DNA of 64,000 bases from Steromphala cineraria (lineage: Eukaryota; Mollusca; Gastropoda; Trochida; Trochidae): NCBI GenBank assembly GCA_916613615.1, contig OU744737.1, positions 6,406,001 through 6,470,000 on the forward strand, read 5' to 3'. The first letter of the stretch is position 1. Every line of letters starts with the position of its first letter. The notes beneath the pieces are model-generated. The model saw only the letters and a list, made by a program, of their open reading frames with translations. It had not been told where the DNA came from and ran no database searches. Shown here piece after piece: positions 1-12,900 of this stretch. The position numbers and the translations under genes are program-made.

Positions 1-308
1 TGTTTTCTGACTCCTCGTATATTTGAACAGTCACAGAGTTATAAATATCATACTTTGATGTTTGAAATTCTTAGTACATCTTCACAACTAATTTGTCTAT
101 CACAAGGGTTCGTAGTCGCATTTCATTTACAACAGGATTTTGTTCTGTACTCTTTTGGAAAGTTGGTATCGTTTCTTTTGCCCCTGAGTGTATAGTAGTT
201 GGGTTTGCAGGGAGTCATACTACATTTAGGTAGTTACGGCGGAACTAGGAATATGAGCAGTTATTATAAATATCTATACACTGAGAACAACGGTTGAGAT
301 TATCATTT

Positions 309-637
309 TAAAGGGGCAGAAGCACGCTTTCGGGAGGAATACAATGTATAAGGTGATGTCAGGAAAAGGAAAATGAATGGTTCCAATCGAAAGACAATGT
401 ATTCAATCTAAATGAGTAATAAATCAAATATATATAGCAATTTCAGCTGTGGGATTTCTTTTCTAACACAAAATGAATTAAAGGTGAATGTGATTCTTTA
501 TTATTTGTTCTCTGAGTATGGGTGATTGGTTTATGTTATGAGATTGACACTATCAAAATGATAAATTTAGCATTAGCGTACAATTATCAGTGAAAAACAA
601 TAATATAAATTTTCAAAAACGTGCCACTGCCCCTTTG
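309..637 (-). mobile_element. MITE, GGGGCAGTARCACG family, full copy
   Basis: A short non-autonomous element with terminal inverted repeats: AAAGGGGCAGAAGCACG at the left and CGTGCCACTGCCCCTTT at the right. The interior matches, in reverse orientation, the copies at 59048-59396 and 60389-60740, for example the block encoding the complement of TTGGAACCATTAATTTTCA. No coding capacity is visible. Partial or split copies lie at 5271-6665, 31295-31503, 51238-51310 and 56895-57065. Confidence 0.8.
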
Positions 638-661
638 ACGTATATATAAGCAACTTCATTG

Positions 662-1953
662 ATTCTTATATGTAGTATAGGCACTGATGTTGCGTAAAAC
701 AAAACGGCTACTCCTTGGTTCATGTCCAGTCTGAATAAAAGCGGGCTATTTCAGATTGATACAAGTTTAACAATAAAGTAAAAAGTGTAAAGGATATCAT
801 ATCTCCGTAGAGATAATATTTTTAATGTTTTATTCCTCGAAGCTAGGTCATAGGCAATATCTTAAGTTTTGCCGATATCGTAGTTTAAGCTGATTTAATG
901 CAACGTAACATTGAATACGTCTCTCGAATGTAGTTTTATATTTAGTTCGTAAATATTTTCCAAATAACGTGTAAGGTATATTAGCAGAGTGTGGAAGTTA
1001 AGTAGCATCAGGAGATTTTCATTACATAATCCTCACAAAAAGTTAAGCAACACAAATATCTTTCAGGATAATATGTTAATTGTTCAAGCTACCCATACAT
1101 GAACAATAATGTAGGCAGGGAAATCGTGAAGATTATTAACCATAATTCAGATAATTGATCACAACCAGTCTTAAAAAGGCAAAATGATTAAAATGCTTGT
1201 GTTACAAATTTAAGATGTTGCTTCATTTCTTGTGAGGCGTATATGTTTCTTACTTATTTCACGTGACCTAGTTCCTCTAATGAAATATCTATAAATTATT
1301 ACAATATTTGTTTCTAATAAATATCAAGGCAAAGAAAGGATGTTAATGAAAATACAACAACGTTCAATGTCCTTTGTCATGCTATCCAAGGTTTCTCCAT
1401 CATGTATTTTTGTTGTAGTAGTTGCATTTTTTTATGGTTAATTCTGACTTTCCTTTGTGTGAAATAATGACAAATCCGATAAATACAAAATGTACATTTC
1501 CAATGCGAAAGATAATGCTAACGCATATTTAAAAAAAAAGGAGAGTACTAATGTTTTGACGCTAATCTGTACAGTAGTGTCAATAATTATTGTCAATCAA
1601 AATTATTTAATATAAGGCATAAAGCAAATATATTTGTTTTCATAATAAATGTTCATTTAACACGAATGTGGCTGTATACAGTGAAGATATCAGTTTCAAT
1701 CATACAAAGCTTCTAATAAAGAAATGAGATAACCATGCACTGATAGTTTAGTACAGCTTACTATGTAAACATTCCCAGGTAAAGCCTAATGAATATACCC
1801 CTATCTGTTCCTCGCTTTATTCAGTATATTGGCCTCACCCTCCCTCACTCTGTGTCCTTTCTCTCAAACTCTTCGTTTTAGTTTGCTGTCCCTCGGTCCT
1901 TTCATTTTCCTACCCCCCGCTATCCCATTCTCTCTGTCCTCTGTTTTCCTTAC
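662..1953. other. Stretch with no recognisable gene
   Basis: AT-rich sequence with short, scattered stop codons in all frames. I see no exon with splice sites, no RNA gene and no clear repeat. The last 120 bases are a pyrimidine-rich tract running into the assembly gap. Confidence 0.5.
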
Positions 1954-2453
1954 NNNNNNNNNNNNNNNNNNNNNNNNNNNNNNNNNNNNNNNNNNNNNNN
2001 NNNNNNNNNNNNNNNNNNNNNNNNNNNNNNNNNNNNNNNNNNNNNNNNNNNNNNNNNNNNNNNNNNNNNNNNNNNNNNNNNNNNNNNNNNNNNNNNNNNN
2101 NNNNNNNNNNNNNNNNNNNNNNNNNNNNNNNNNNNNNNNNNNNNNNNNNNNNNNNNNNNNNNNNNNNNNNNNNNNNNNNNNNNNNNNNNNNNNNNNNNNN
2201 NNNNNNNNNNNNNNNNNNNNNNNNNNNNNNNNNNNNNNNNNNNNNNNNNNNNNNNNNNNNNNNNNNNNNNNNNNNNNNNNNNNNNNNNNNNNNNNNNNNN
2301 NNNNNNNNNNNNNNNNNNNNNNNNNNNNNNNNNNNNNNNNNNNNNNNNNNNNNNNNNNNNNNNNNNNNNNNNNNNNNNNNNNNNNNNNNNNNNNNNNNNN
2401 NNNNNNNNNNNNNNNNNNNNNNNNNNNNNNNNNNNNNNNNNNNNNNNNNNNNN
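1954..2453. other. Assembly gap (500 N)
   Basis: Exactly 500 undetermined bases, probably a fixed-size scaffold gap. The left flank is CT-rich low-complexity sequence, which may be why the assembly broke. Any reading frame that crosses the gap is meaningless. Confidence 0.98.
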
Positions 2454-2521
2454 TGATACCTCTCGTCCAAAATAAATCTACAAAATGAATGTATAAAAAT
2501 AATGTTGTTACGACAAATCTA

Positions 2522-2815
2522 ATATGTGAGTGAGTGAGTGAGTTATTGTTTACCGCCGCTTGGGCAGTATTGCAGCCATTAGCGGCGAGACAAATCTTAT
2601 TAAATCAATGACATAAACCTTTGTTAAAAAAACATGTGACTGCAGTGATATAGCAAAACGACACAAACCAAGGCGGTTACGCTATTTCATTTGTTTAACT
2701 ACTGACAGAATACAAAGCATTATGTTTTGATCCACAATATCTGAAAACGTCCCTATACGTGATCGTTTTCGATCCAATTCTCTTACGGGATTCGAACCTT
2801 CACCCTTAGAGTTAG
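2522..2815 (-). repeat. tRNA-related SINE-like repeat
   Basis: Two dispersed repeat blocks lie together. The first (2522-2592) has TGAGTGAGTGAGTTATTG followed by CCGCTTGGGCAGTATTGC, and recurs at 50560-50620. The second (2650-2803) contains ACGGGATTCGAACCTTCACC, the reverse complement of a pol III B box, and recurs at 15245-15397 with high identity. A tRNA-derived SINE on the - strand is likely; no complete tRNA fold can be drawn. Confidence 0.55.
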
Positions 2816-5270
2816 ACAACCAAACCATTGATGACAGACGCAACAGCATATCGAGGTCCAACAAGTTATCGTAAAGTATAGAATAGACTCCAAAACTCGT
2901 CATTAGTTTTGCACGAGGTTTAGTCTGAGGGCGTTAATCTATTTTACTTAAACCTAAATTCGAAACCAGTTTGAGTTACAGCACAACTTGCACGTGAACC
3001 TCGTCACACACGTCCCTGTTTACTATTGACGAGTTTTTACCTAATAACGACTTATAAAAAGAAATCACGTGAGCTCAATGGCATTTTCTAAAGCTACGCT
3101 CAAGGAACAACACCGTAACTGAAAATGCCCCCAAGAAAAATCATGTTATGCCATAAATGTAACATATGTAAGTTGATGTTGGTTTCATTTTACTAATGTA
3201 GTTTCGTTGTTTCACTACTATTCACTACTAACAGAATCTATAAAATAGAGGACTCTATACCAAAGTCTATAAAGTAGACGTGCAATTCACAATTTTCTTA
3301 TTTTAGAAGAGCAAATATGTCATTTACTAATAGGAATTGTAAGTCATACATTAAATCGTTACGAAAGGTAATCATGGCTATAGAAAAACATGGTTTTGGG
3401 CGTGCATTTTTGTGTAACTCAACGAATAAGTTGAACGGCTTCATGTAATGAAAGACTACAAGACCTAGTGATGCAAAGCATATATAATAATTCTCCACAA
3501 ATTAGCATATTTGCCACACATTTAGAGCCATTAGATAGCCCATATCAATGCGAAAGTAAACAAACCTTCAACTCAATTTGCACGGGATGCACGTGCGTTG
3601 TCACAGCAACTTTTAAACTGAAATCAAATTCAACAAACAAACTCATCAGAAACAGTTTTAAGAATATGTATGTCAATGTATTATTTCAACATGTATTTTA
3701 GAGTTAATTTCCTTTTTTGTATTGCTTTTTGCTATTTATTTGGTAATCCGGAAGGTTATGGGGGTAATGGACTCGAAGAAAGATTTGAGAGGCAGTGTTG
3801 AGCGATTACAATGCTCAATATAATATATTTTATGTGAATTATTGAAGTTTCTGAGGTGTTATCCTTTTGAAGACTTTAATGATTTTATTGCTCTAAATTC
3901 TCACTCACAATAACATTTCCCAAATTTTGTTACCGTCAGTTTTTGTAAAATTCCCTCAAATATATTAGTTCAAAGGAAAGAAAAACGTGTCGTTTTAATA
4001 CGCCTCGCACTTATTTCCAAGTCGAAATGTATGCATGTCTCTGATGCAAGTTATGATCTGTAAACTCAGTACGATCCGGTAAAAGGAGTTGTTTAATTAA
4101 AATAATCTATTAATTTACCGTATGTCCCCTATTATGCATACATTATTTGATATTGAATTCAAATAAAAACTGAAAGAAGTACATGGTTTACTTATGTTTA
4201 CAGCATGTTGTGAACTACTATTCAACAACTCATTGCTGATAGTTAGTTGACGTAATAAGCTAATACGTGTTTTTCAAAGCAATTTTGCCTCTAAGAAAGA
4301 TATATAAATTATATTTTGCAATGCAATCATAAGGCCTAGTTGAGAAAACACAAGTAAGAACTATATTTCCAATCCAGTAATGAATAAACGCCAAACATCA
4401 TTTCATTTCTCTTTCCGTGAGTTAAAATTCAAAATTATAGCCGATGTAAGACAATCTGTATAACTAAAAATCAAAGTTACGTAACCATTAGTATAGTTTT
4501 GTTTTCGTACTTCGCTGGTGAAAGTCTCCAATAGTTGACTAATTTATGGAAGGTCTCCAATAGTTTGTTGGACCGATGCCAAGAATGTTGCCGTCGAATT
4601 CAATGCCCTCGAACGCAACTGCCTGAATCCCAAGAAAAGTGTTGACATCCAGAAGTGCGTGCAAAACTAATGGCGACTTGGACGTAACCGGCCAACAAGC
4701 ATTCCAAATTTTATCAAAGTTTGAAGGGACATGTGCACGGTTATTTAAGGAAAACAGAGTTATCTAACAAAAACGGAAATAAGGTATTTCAAACGCAAGA
4801 AACTGGAAATAAAACGCCTGTTATGCAAAAAAATACAAAATTCTAAAACAGTTTTTACAATGTACAATGCATATTACAAATAAGTTAAACAGACATATAA
4901 GTTTATGGATTTTTATTGAAACATTATAATAGGAATAAAAACATCATCTTTATACAAAAAGAATTTGTAGTTATTGATGGACATATGTCCTGATTATTGG
5001 ATAAATGTTTTTTTTCAAGATGGTTTTCTGCTGATATGCTTATGTAATGATATCGTTAAGTTGATATACGATTATACTCTTTATACCTAATAACGAGATT
5101 ATATCATCTATACTAATTTTATTTTGATATTATCTCCATCGATTGAATTTTTAATCACCAAATTCAAATGTCTCTTAATGCCTTAACTAAATGCTAGGTA
5201 TTCAATTATTACTTAGTAAGTACTACATATGAATTCTTATGTTAATACTAATAATCTTTTAATTAATTTT
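2816..5270. other. Stretch with no recognisable gene
   Basis: No gene is visible. Parts of 2890-3080 and 3480-3660 resemble 7170-7340 and 7380-7560 in order and wording (for example CTATTGACGAG and the CATTAGTTTTGCACG block), which suggests an old diverged repeat. Short frames here have no recognisable domain. Confidence 0.4.
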
Positions 5271-5489
5271 TAAAGAGGCAGTAACACGTTTGTTAATAAT
5301 TTTAATTTTGATTTGTCACTGATAATTATAAGTTAATGTTAAATTTATTATTTTGATAGTGTCAAAAATCTCATCACACAAGCCAATCATCCATAGTCTG
5401 AGGACAAAGTATGAAGATTCACATGAAATCCATTTGCGGCCATTTTATTCAGTTTGTGTAAGAAAAAGGAATCGCATGGCTAAATTTTA

Positions 5490-6377
5490 CATTCTAACAT
5501 GACACGAAAACTAGTTTGAAAATACTGCGTTCTGATTGGTTACTCATAAACATTTTGGAGTAATTATTTCGCCGATAATCACCTCTAAATATTTACGACC
5601 GCTTCACATTCCTCCGCGCACGAGAAAACAATCTGCACTCAGCGACTTTCTGTTTACACATGACATGTTGGCGACGACACTTTAAATTTCAATATCAGAA
5701 ACTTGTCGACATTTTGAAACACCTACAAATTTTAATCGAATAACCAGGTTTTTTGTTCCTGTTTGAAGTGTTTCTTACTGCTTCGCGATGTAAATTAATC
5801 ACAGTCCACAGATCTAAAAACAAAATCAACGATCGCAACACCTCTCATACAGCGATTCGTCAAATGAACGGAAGCGACTTTATTCTTTAATTTCGCTGAA
5901 TGCTGTCACTACCCCTACCTCTAATGTACAAGTGACCACTTTTCCTGTCACAGTCTCCCCAACCATGACACAAAATATAAATTTCTTGACAGCTTCCACT
6001 GACTGTGTTTGAAACAGTTCACCGACACGTAGTGAACAACTATTTTCAGAGTAACGTCCCTTGATTTGGTCAGTCCTTGTCGCTCTTGTAGGTGTGATGG
6101 GTCGACCCATGGATTTAGGTAAAAATTCGTAACTTTGACGACATTGAAAACTGTTTTCTATTGATAATATGCTCAATAGATTACAGATGAGTCTATTTAA
6201 AAACGTGTTTTCTGTATGTAATGACATTTTAATTGTTATTTGTTCTTTATGAAAGTGGACTGTACCGTTGTTTTGCAAGTGAGTGGAACCGGTCTGCACC
6301 GGTTTGACCTAATAACATTGCTTTTGCGCAAGTCAAAATAGTTCCACCTTTTTTGACGAATTAGTCATGTTAGAATG
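5490..6377. mobile_element. Non-autonomous DNA element, CATTCTAACATGAC ends
   Basis: The ends are perfect 14-base inverted repeats: CATTCTAACATGAC at 5490 and GTCATGTTAGAATG ending at 6377. The element sits inside an older MITE. It holds a 139-codon open frame on the - strand (5880-6299) with no motif I recognise and no visible transposase catalytic signature, so it may be non-autonomous. A transposon relic is the simplest reading. Confidence 0.6.
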
Positions 6378-6386
6378 GTGATAAAA

Positions 6387-6529
6387 CCATTCTGTTTTTT
6401 ATTTTGGGGTTGTATGTCGTGCATTCTTTACCCCTAAATAAACATTTCAAACCTCGCAAGCTCGGTTTGAAATTATATTTAGGGGTAAAGAATGCACGAC
6501 ATACAACCCCAAAATAAAAAACAGAATGG
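6387..6529. repeat. Near-perfect foldback hairpin
   Basis: Arms of 54 bases (6387-6440 and 6476-6529) are perfect reverse complements. The 35-base spacer contains a second 10-base inverted repeat (6444-6453 and 6464-6473), leaving a 10-base loop TCGCAAGCTC. Imperfect pairing extends about 10 bases beyond both arms. It belongs to the DNA inserted in the split MITE. Confidence 0.9.
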
Positions 6530-6753
6530 ATTTATCCCCTAATTATATATTTGAATTATTACTGCTCCATTTAGTTTATATATATTGTCTTTCAATTGGA
6601 ACCATTAATTTTCATTTTCCTGACATCACCTTATATTCCCCCTAAAAACGTGCTACTGCCCCTTTGGATTAAGATTTTTCATAATAATAATAATCAAAAT
6701 TATAATTAAAAAATAGAATATGGTAAACGCTATTTTTATCGTATTTGTAATTG

Positions 6754-6937
6754 CACGTAAAATTATCAATGCCAACCTCAAATAAAACGATAAAAGCGTT
6801 TTGATACATACAAATAGTTTATTTGTAGGAGAATGTTCGAAAACTGGCCATTAGTTTTGCACGTTGAGCATGTTTGAGGCCGTTACGTTGTACGCTTTTA
6901 TCATTTTATTTGGGGTTGGCATTAATAATTTTACGTG
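6754..6937. repeat. Inverted repeat, 46-base arms
   Basis: Arms 6754-6799 and 6892-6937 are reverse complements with only a few mismatches, separated by 92 bases. The outer ends read CACGTAAAATTAT and ATAATTTTACGTG. The spacer includes CATTAGTTTTGCACG, which also occurs near 2902. Probably a small foldback or TIR element. Confidence 0.7.
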
Positions 6938-9390
6938 CGCTATCTCCCAAGTTTTCTGTGCATCATTGCTTCATTTTAACCGTGCCACTAGTCTGAGTGT
7001 ACAACGATGACTATGGTGCAATTCTGATATAAAAAAAATGTTTGAACATAGAAAAATGCTTTTAGGTGAAACTTAAAAGAATATCTGTTTTGTTGAAAAA
7101 CCATGAGATTTAAACATAAATTTTATTTCCTCTGGAAGCAAGTTCGCTCCCAAGGCGTACCCATTCAACTACAGGCAACCCGTGGCGCGTGCAGCACGTA
7201 TTTAGTTGAGGTGTAATTTGCACGTGCAACTCAAGGTGCGCATGGTTCGGATGGCTGCTAGGTTATTGACTATTGACGAGTAACAACTAAATATTGATGT
7301 TTTATTATAGATATTGACGATATTCCCTTGGATATTGACGAGTTTTTAGAGCCAAACATACGCCTATTGACGATTAATTTAGGTTCAAATATAAAGCGAA
7401 AACCTTTTAAAAAATCTTCTTGTTTCATTTCAATTTTCCAGTTTGATCAGTCGTTTACACATAACCCATTCTCAATATCATTATGTTTGCAAGGACACGT
7501 GAAAGTTCACCCACATAACTATCAGACCGAAATCAAGTTCGAAATACAATCAGTAATGAATAAACCCAACTATCATATATTAATTATATTTTCAAAGTGC
7601 ACTTAGACGATCATGCTCCAATGAACACCAGATAATGAAATAACATTACTAGCATATATGATTATAGCATGTAACAGCATTTCAATTCTTTTTAAATAGG
7701 AGCACAATAGACATATTAGAATATTTGAACAATTAAATCTCTATGCTAAAACGCGTAATTGAAGGGATATCGGGTTTCAAAAATCATACATACATGTATA
7801 TATCAAAAAGGACAATCATTAAACAACTCCAAAACGACGATTATATTAACAGCTTAAAACAACGTACTGGTGCGATTTAAGTAAAATGTTATAACTGGCA
7901 AACGAACATAGACATTATGCCCCGATTGTTAAAAGAGATATTTTAAGAGTATAATGTTACCGAATATTATCTTGTAAGTGTGGAATGAAACATCTAAAAG
8001 AAGGTTGTAATATCTTATTGCAACTCGTTCTTTAACTTGTAAATACAAAACCTTTAGCTAACACAATGTAGAATAAAATTGGTTGATGGTAAAATTTAGA
8101 TAAATATGCTTACTGGCAAGTGAACATGTACATTTTTCAACGATTACAAGAGATATAATTTGAGAGTATACAGGTTTTTGGTTTATTTGAGAGACGTGTT
8201 CTTCAATGTTAAAGAATGATATCATCTTGTAAATGTGGACTGAAACTTCTTACACAAGGTTTTGATATTTAATTACAACTGTTATTTTAACTTGTTCATT
8301 CGTAAACTTGACCAAACACCAAGCGGAAGATGGTATACGGTATCCCGTAGTACCCAACGCACGCAAAAGCTAAGACTGCCTGAAAATTACTGTATTTCAC
8401 GTTAGGTGATTACAGCCAAAGTGAATTGTAATAATTTGCTGCTCTATTGTTCATACATTTTAGCATATCTTTCCACTCTATTGTTGATTTGTGAATATTT
8501 TCACTGATCGATGTGCCGTCCTTGCAGTTGTGGACAGACATGTCTGCTGCCAATAAAAGTTTAATTTGCATATTGGTAAAACAGTCATGGACATATAAAA
8601 AAACAATAACAAATCAAGACGACTACATTTGCAATTTAAGGTTTATGCATTTATAATATTTTCCCTTAAAAATAACGTTAATGTTGTTATGGTTTGAGTT
8701 CTGAATGTGAACAAAATTCGTACTTTTAGTTTTCAATACTTTCTTACAATAATGATTTGTCTAACAGTGTAAATATACCGCAGGTTTTACACACAGTTGT
8801 CGACGCAGCTAAATTTCTCGTAAGAAATCAAATGTTTGATTATTAATTTAATTCAGTTAATGTTTAACAACTATCTAACCTTTACTTTGATATTTGGTTT
8901 AGTATCTTTGTTTCGCTTTGACTTTAAGGAATGAGTGTAATTTAGAATGAGAGCAAATGACAATTTCTCCATACAAATGTCACAGTCTACTGGGCACAGA
9001 TCGTATAACTGATTGATTGACTGTAAAACACAAGAATACATTGGAATCTAAATTGAAGAATGAAATAGTTATGATGAGGAGACGTGCAGGGGAAAACAGT
9101 CTCGGTGTAGATATTTACACTTTTATAAACAATTAAAACAAACATCATAATTATGCCAAAAAAAGGCCCATTATTATGTCTATACAGTTTCTATCATCTT
9201 CGCAGATTGTAAAATGTTTATCTATAAGAATATGATAGATGTTGATGTACATCCTTGGTACTCAGAGCACAGATACACGGGACTTACACAACAAAATGCC
9301 CGAGGCGGTTGATATTACATATTTCACACGGTTGTTGCAACCCCTGTAGGTGATGATATGAGAGATAAACAACCCATTTGACCACTGGTC
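6938..9390. other. Upstream flank of gene 1, no gene seen
   Basis: AT-rich DNA without a recognisable exon, RNA gene or array. The interval 7170-7560 weakly resembles 2890-3660. The only open frame of any length (7328-7606) has no known domain and no splice or promoter support. Confidence 0.4.
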
Positions 9391-9394
9391 AGTG

Positions 9395-9402
9395 TATATA
9401 AA
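9395..9402 (+). promoter_or_regulatory. TATA box of gene 1
   Basis: TATATAAA lies about 30 bases before a plausible transcription start near 9424-9430. A short leader follows and ends at a donor site (AAAG|GTAATT, 9524/9525). The first coding exon then starts after the acceptor at 9971-9972. The arrangement TATA box, short untranslated exon 1, then signal-peptide exon fits a secreted-protein gene. The start site itself is inferred. Confidence 0.55.
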
Positions 9403-9972
9403 CATCTGATATGATAGAAAGCACATCAGTAATTTTGACCAGTCAGTCCCAGAACATCATCGAGAGAAAGCTCCAGTTCCAGTTTACAGTGTCAACTTTA
9501 GGTTGACAAGCAACGGTTCTAAAGGTAATTGATGTTGTTCTTTAAACCTTAAATGCGTTCTATAAGTTGACAAAATCCTCAAATGGAAAATAAGTTTTTC
9601 GAAATTTGTTATTTATGGCTGGTAACGTTTAAACACAATTCGTAGATCATTGTAAGACTTGAGTCGAATGTCTATTTAAACAATAAACTTTCTGATGTTT
9701 TAATGATTGATATATTTTAGCAGGAAACGTATCCGTTTTTAACATTTGTAAATCTTGCTTTATCTTAAATTCCCTTTATACCTACAACCCCTCTTTTATA
9801 TTCTAACCGTCATAATATTATATAGATTACATGAGATTAGATTCCAGTCAAGTACTTCAAAATGGACCTTGAATATAACGTTACTATACTTGTACGCTGT
9901 TATTTGATATAACTATCTTATTTAGGATAACTAAGCAAGATATATTCATTTATTAGAATGTTTCATTTTCAG

Positions 9973-12900
9973 ATGAGTCTAAACATCCGAGGTTTCAAGA
10001 TGTTTGTCTGTCTCTTCGGACTTGCCCTTATTTCTACTACAGATGCTCAAAGTAGTAAGTGGACGTGATTAACATTATAACACAAAGCGGACTAAAACGA
10101 GGCAGTAAATGTTTGACTATCAGCATCAAGTTAAGCAGTCATTACTTCTATACATATGAATCTTCAGATTGTTCACCAAACAGTCCGACCGTACTCCGAG
10201 GAATAAAATTGCGTTCAGACCGAGATGGAGAGGATATCCAGAGTGGTTCCAGAGACAATGTTTTTGTTATTTTATTCCGTGGAGTACGGTCGATTTCAAT
10301 CAGACTGGTTCAAAAATTCGTTCGTAAAAGAGTCTGTTTCGTAGGTGACATACAAAGTAATTTGTATTTGTATCATTGAAATTTAAAACACTTGGGTAAC
10401 ACAAAATGATGGTTAAAGTTTTGTAGATTGTAGTAAACACAACACTTGTGTAAAAAATAGACTTGTACCATTTGATATTGGTTACAAACATACCTTATTC
10501 CAGGACATTTCAATATTTATTTGCAACTCTTAAACATGATACTATAAATCAAAATGACTGAGTTTAAGAAAAGAAATCAATCGTCAAGAATGAACCAGCT
10601 GTGATTAGTGAGAATTATTCCTAAAATTTATCTCTAATGATAATGGTCTATGTTCTGGGGTCCAACTTCTACAATCAAGGGTGACTTTAACAACGGTATG
10701 AAAACACCACGGTTAGTAAGCATAAAACTGGCTTCTTCCTCCATAACCATTTCCCTAGACAGGACTCTAAGCTAAATTGAATTGGGAACTTTACTTCTTT
10801 GAATTCATTCTAACGTATCTGATATGTGTTGCAGACCCGTGTAACATGGCAGATTTCCTGCTGGGCGTGGCCTACCATGCAGTTCCTGGTGACTGCAGTG
10901 CTTACGTCATGTGTGAGGGTTTGACCAATCACACCATGCAGTGTGGATACGGGACTCTCTGGGATGATACTATCAAGGCTTGTCTCAGACCTAGCCAAGT
11001 CAACTGCAGTAAGTTCTATCAAAGAAAGATAAATCTGTCTATCTGTATATGTTAACAAAAGTATGACAGAATGCTTTGAACTACGTGTCAACTCATTATG
11101 TTCTTTATGTCAAGCAAAATAATTTAATTATGCAAGCAAAATAATTCAATTATGCAAGCAAAAGAATTCAATTATGCAAGCAAAAGAATTCAATTATGCA
11201 AGCAAAAGCATTTAACTGATTTTTTCAAGGGGTCAACAGCTTAATCTCAAACATGAGGAGGAGAACATCATCATTATTCAGAGAAAATTCAATCATAATA
11301 TATTAAGTCATTTCATTCGACAATTTCATTTGACTACACAACAAAGTTTAGTTTTATCAATTTGTCAGCAAAGTGAACAACCCGGATTGATTTTTCCTTA
11401 CACGCCCTAATATGAAATATTAAGTACCACGCTTCCTTACAATGAGATTTTTTATTTCTCCTATCAGGTCTGTGTTCTGGGGAAAGTGACGGAACGAAGC
11501 TCACATACGACTTGTACTGCAACTCCTACTGGGAGTGTCAGGGAGGAATCCCTCAAGCCATGTGCTGTGCAGAGAACGAGACCTTCGACGGATCCTCATG
11601 TGTCAGTGGCGTGTGTGCTGACCCCTGTCCAGTTGCTCCGGCCAGTCCTTCTCCCATCCCCTGTGTTTTTAGCGACTCTGTTGACGGTCCAGAATACTAC
11701 ATGGAGAATGTTCCTGGATTCGGACTCATCAGGAGAGATTGTCCACCAGGAACTAACTTCAACAACGTCTCCTGTGGTTGTCACGACTTTGTGGCTGTTG
11801 CACCCGCCCCTGGTAAGGAAAACTTAGCACTGAAGCGCCATAAAATCATAAACACTTAATTTTGTGCTTTAACTTTTGCAATATATGCTGATAAAATGTT
11901 CAACATTTGCACGTAAACGTAATCTGAATCAAATGTTATCAATATTTTAAATGACATAGAATAAACAGGTACATAAAGAACAAACTATAACAAGTAGATC
12001 TTATTTTCGTCAGGTTGTCCTACAATGGTTGACATCTACTATGACACCGTCACTTCGACCTTCATCGACAACTCGACCAACCAGGCCTGGATCGCCGTCA
12101 ACAGCGTCACTCTGGGAGCAACTCCGGTATTCTCTGGTTCCAGCAGTCTTGTCGTCTTTCTGCTAGCTGGTGCCGACTATGGAACCAGTCTCGAGATCTC
12201 AATGGTCTTCTCTATAACCCCAGCAGCCACTCTGACCAATCAAATCGTTCTTCAGCAGGGCCTCTGTTCTGAAGGTCCCGCATTCATGGTTTCTATCACC
12301 GATGATTTGTCAAACTCGACCTTGATGGATGTGACCTTGACCCTTGAAACAAGAAGCAATGGCGTTGGAGTCAACTCAACATTGTCTGTTCCGGTAAGTC
12401 ACATAAAAAGAACTTAGAATAAATGATTAAATGAAAATACATGTAACTTGAAATCTAACACAATATCAATGATATATATTGCCTTTATTCAGCATTTCTG
12501 CAAAGAAACTTATTGCAAGACCTTTAATCATATTTTCTGAACTTAAATTTGTTTATGCAAATTTTCCATCGGTTTCTTTATCATATTTCAGTCATTACTT
12601 TGACTATTCATTTGATATTTGATTTATAACTTCCAGAAAAACCTATTAGCCAACCTGGAGTTCGAGTACCCGTCTGTTGGTGACAGCAGTGTGTGGACCT
12701 TCAGTATCCTGGATGATTCTAATGGAAGCACTGTAGCCTCGGACTCACAGGCCATGCCTGCTGGAGGTATGTTATTTTTTCGACCAAATGAATGCTCTGT
12801 GTACATAAAACAATTTTCATTCAAATGCTGTATATCATGTATTCCTATCAAACGTCTTCACGAGGAATTGGTTCTGTATTATCCGAGTTGCTTTATTTGT

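Larger units (their letters stand above)
5271..6665 (+). mobile_element. GGGGCAGTARCACG MITE split by an insertion
   Basis: The left half (5271-5489) begins with AGGCAGTAACACG and matches the first half of the copies at 59 and 60 kb. The right half (6542-6665) matches their second half and ends ACGTGCTACTGCCCCTTT. Between them lies about 1.05 kb of foreign DNA that is absent from the other copies. The insertion must therefore be younger than the MITE. Confidence 0.75.

Noticed and set aside
1829..2488. Long frames on both strands around 1.8-2.5 kb
   Set aside because: They run through 500 undetermined bases; the real sequence on either side is too short and low-complexity to support a protein.
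5880..6299. 139-codon gene on the - strand
   Set aside because: It lies wholly inside a TIR-bounded insertion, with no recognised domain or splice context; kept only as part of that element.
11486..11827. Alternative + frame over the second chitin-binding exon
   Set aside because: Only the other frame gives the conserved cysteine pattern and matches the phases of both neighbouring exons.
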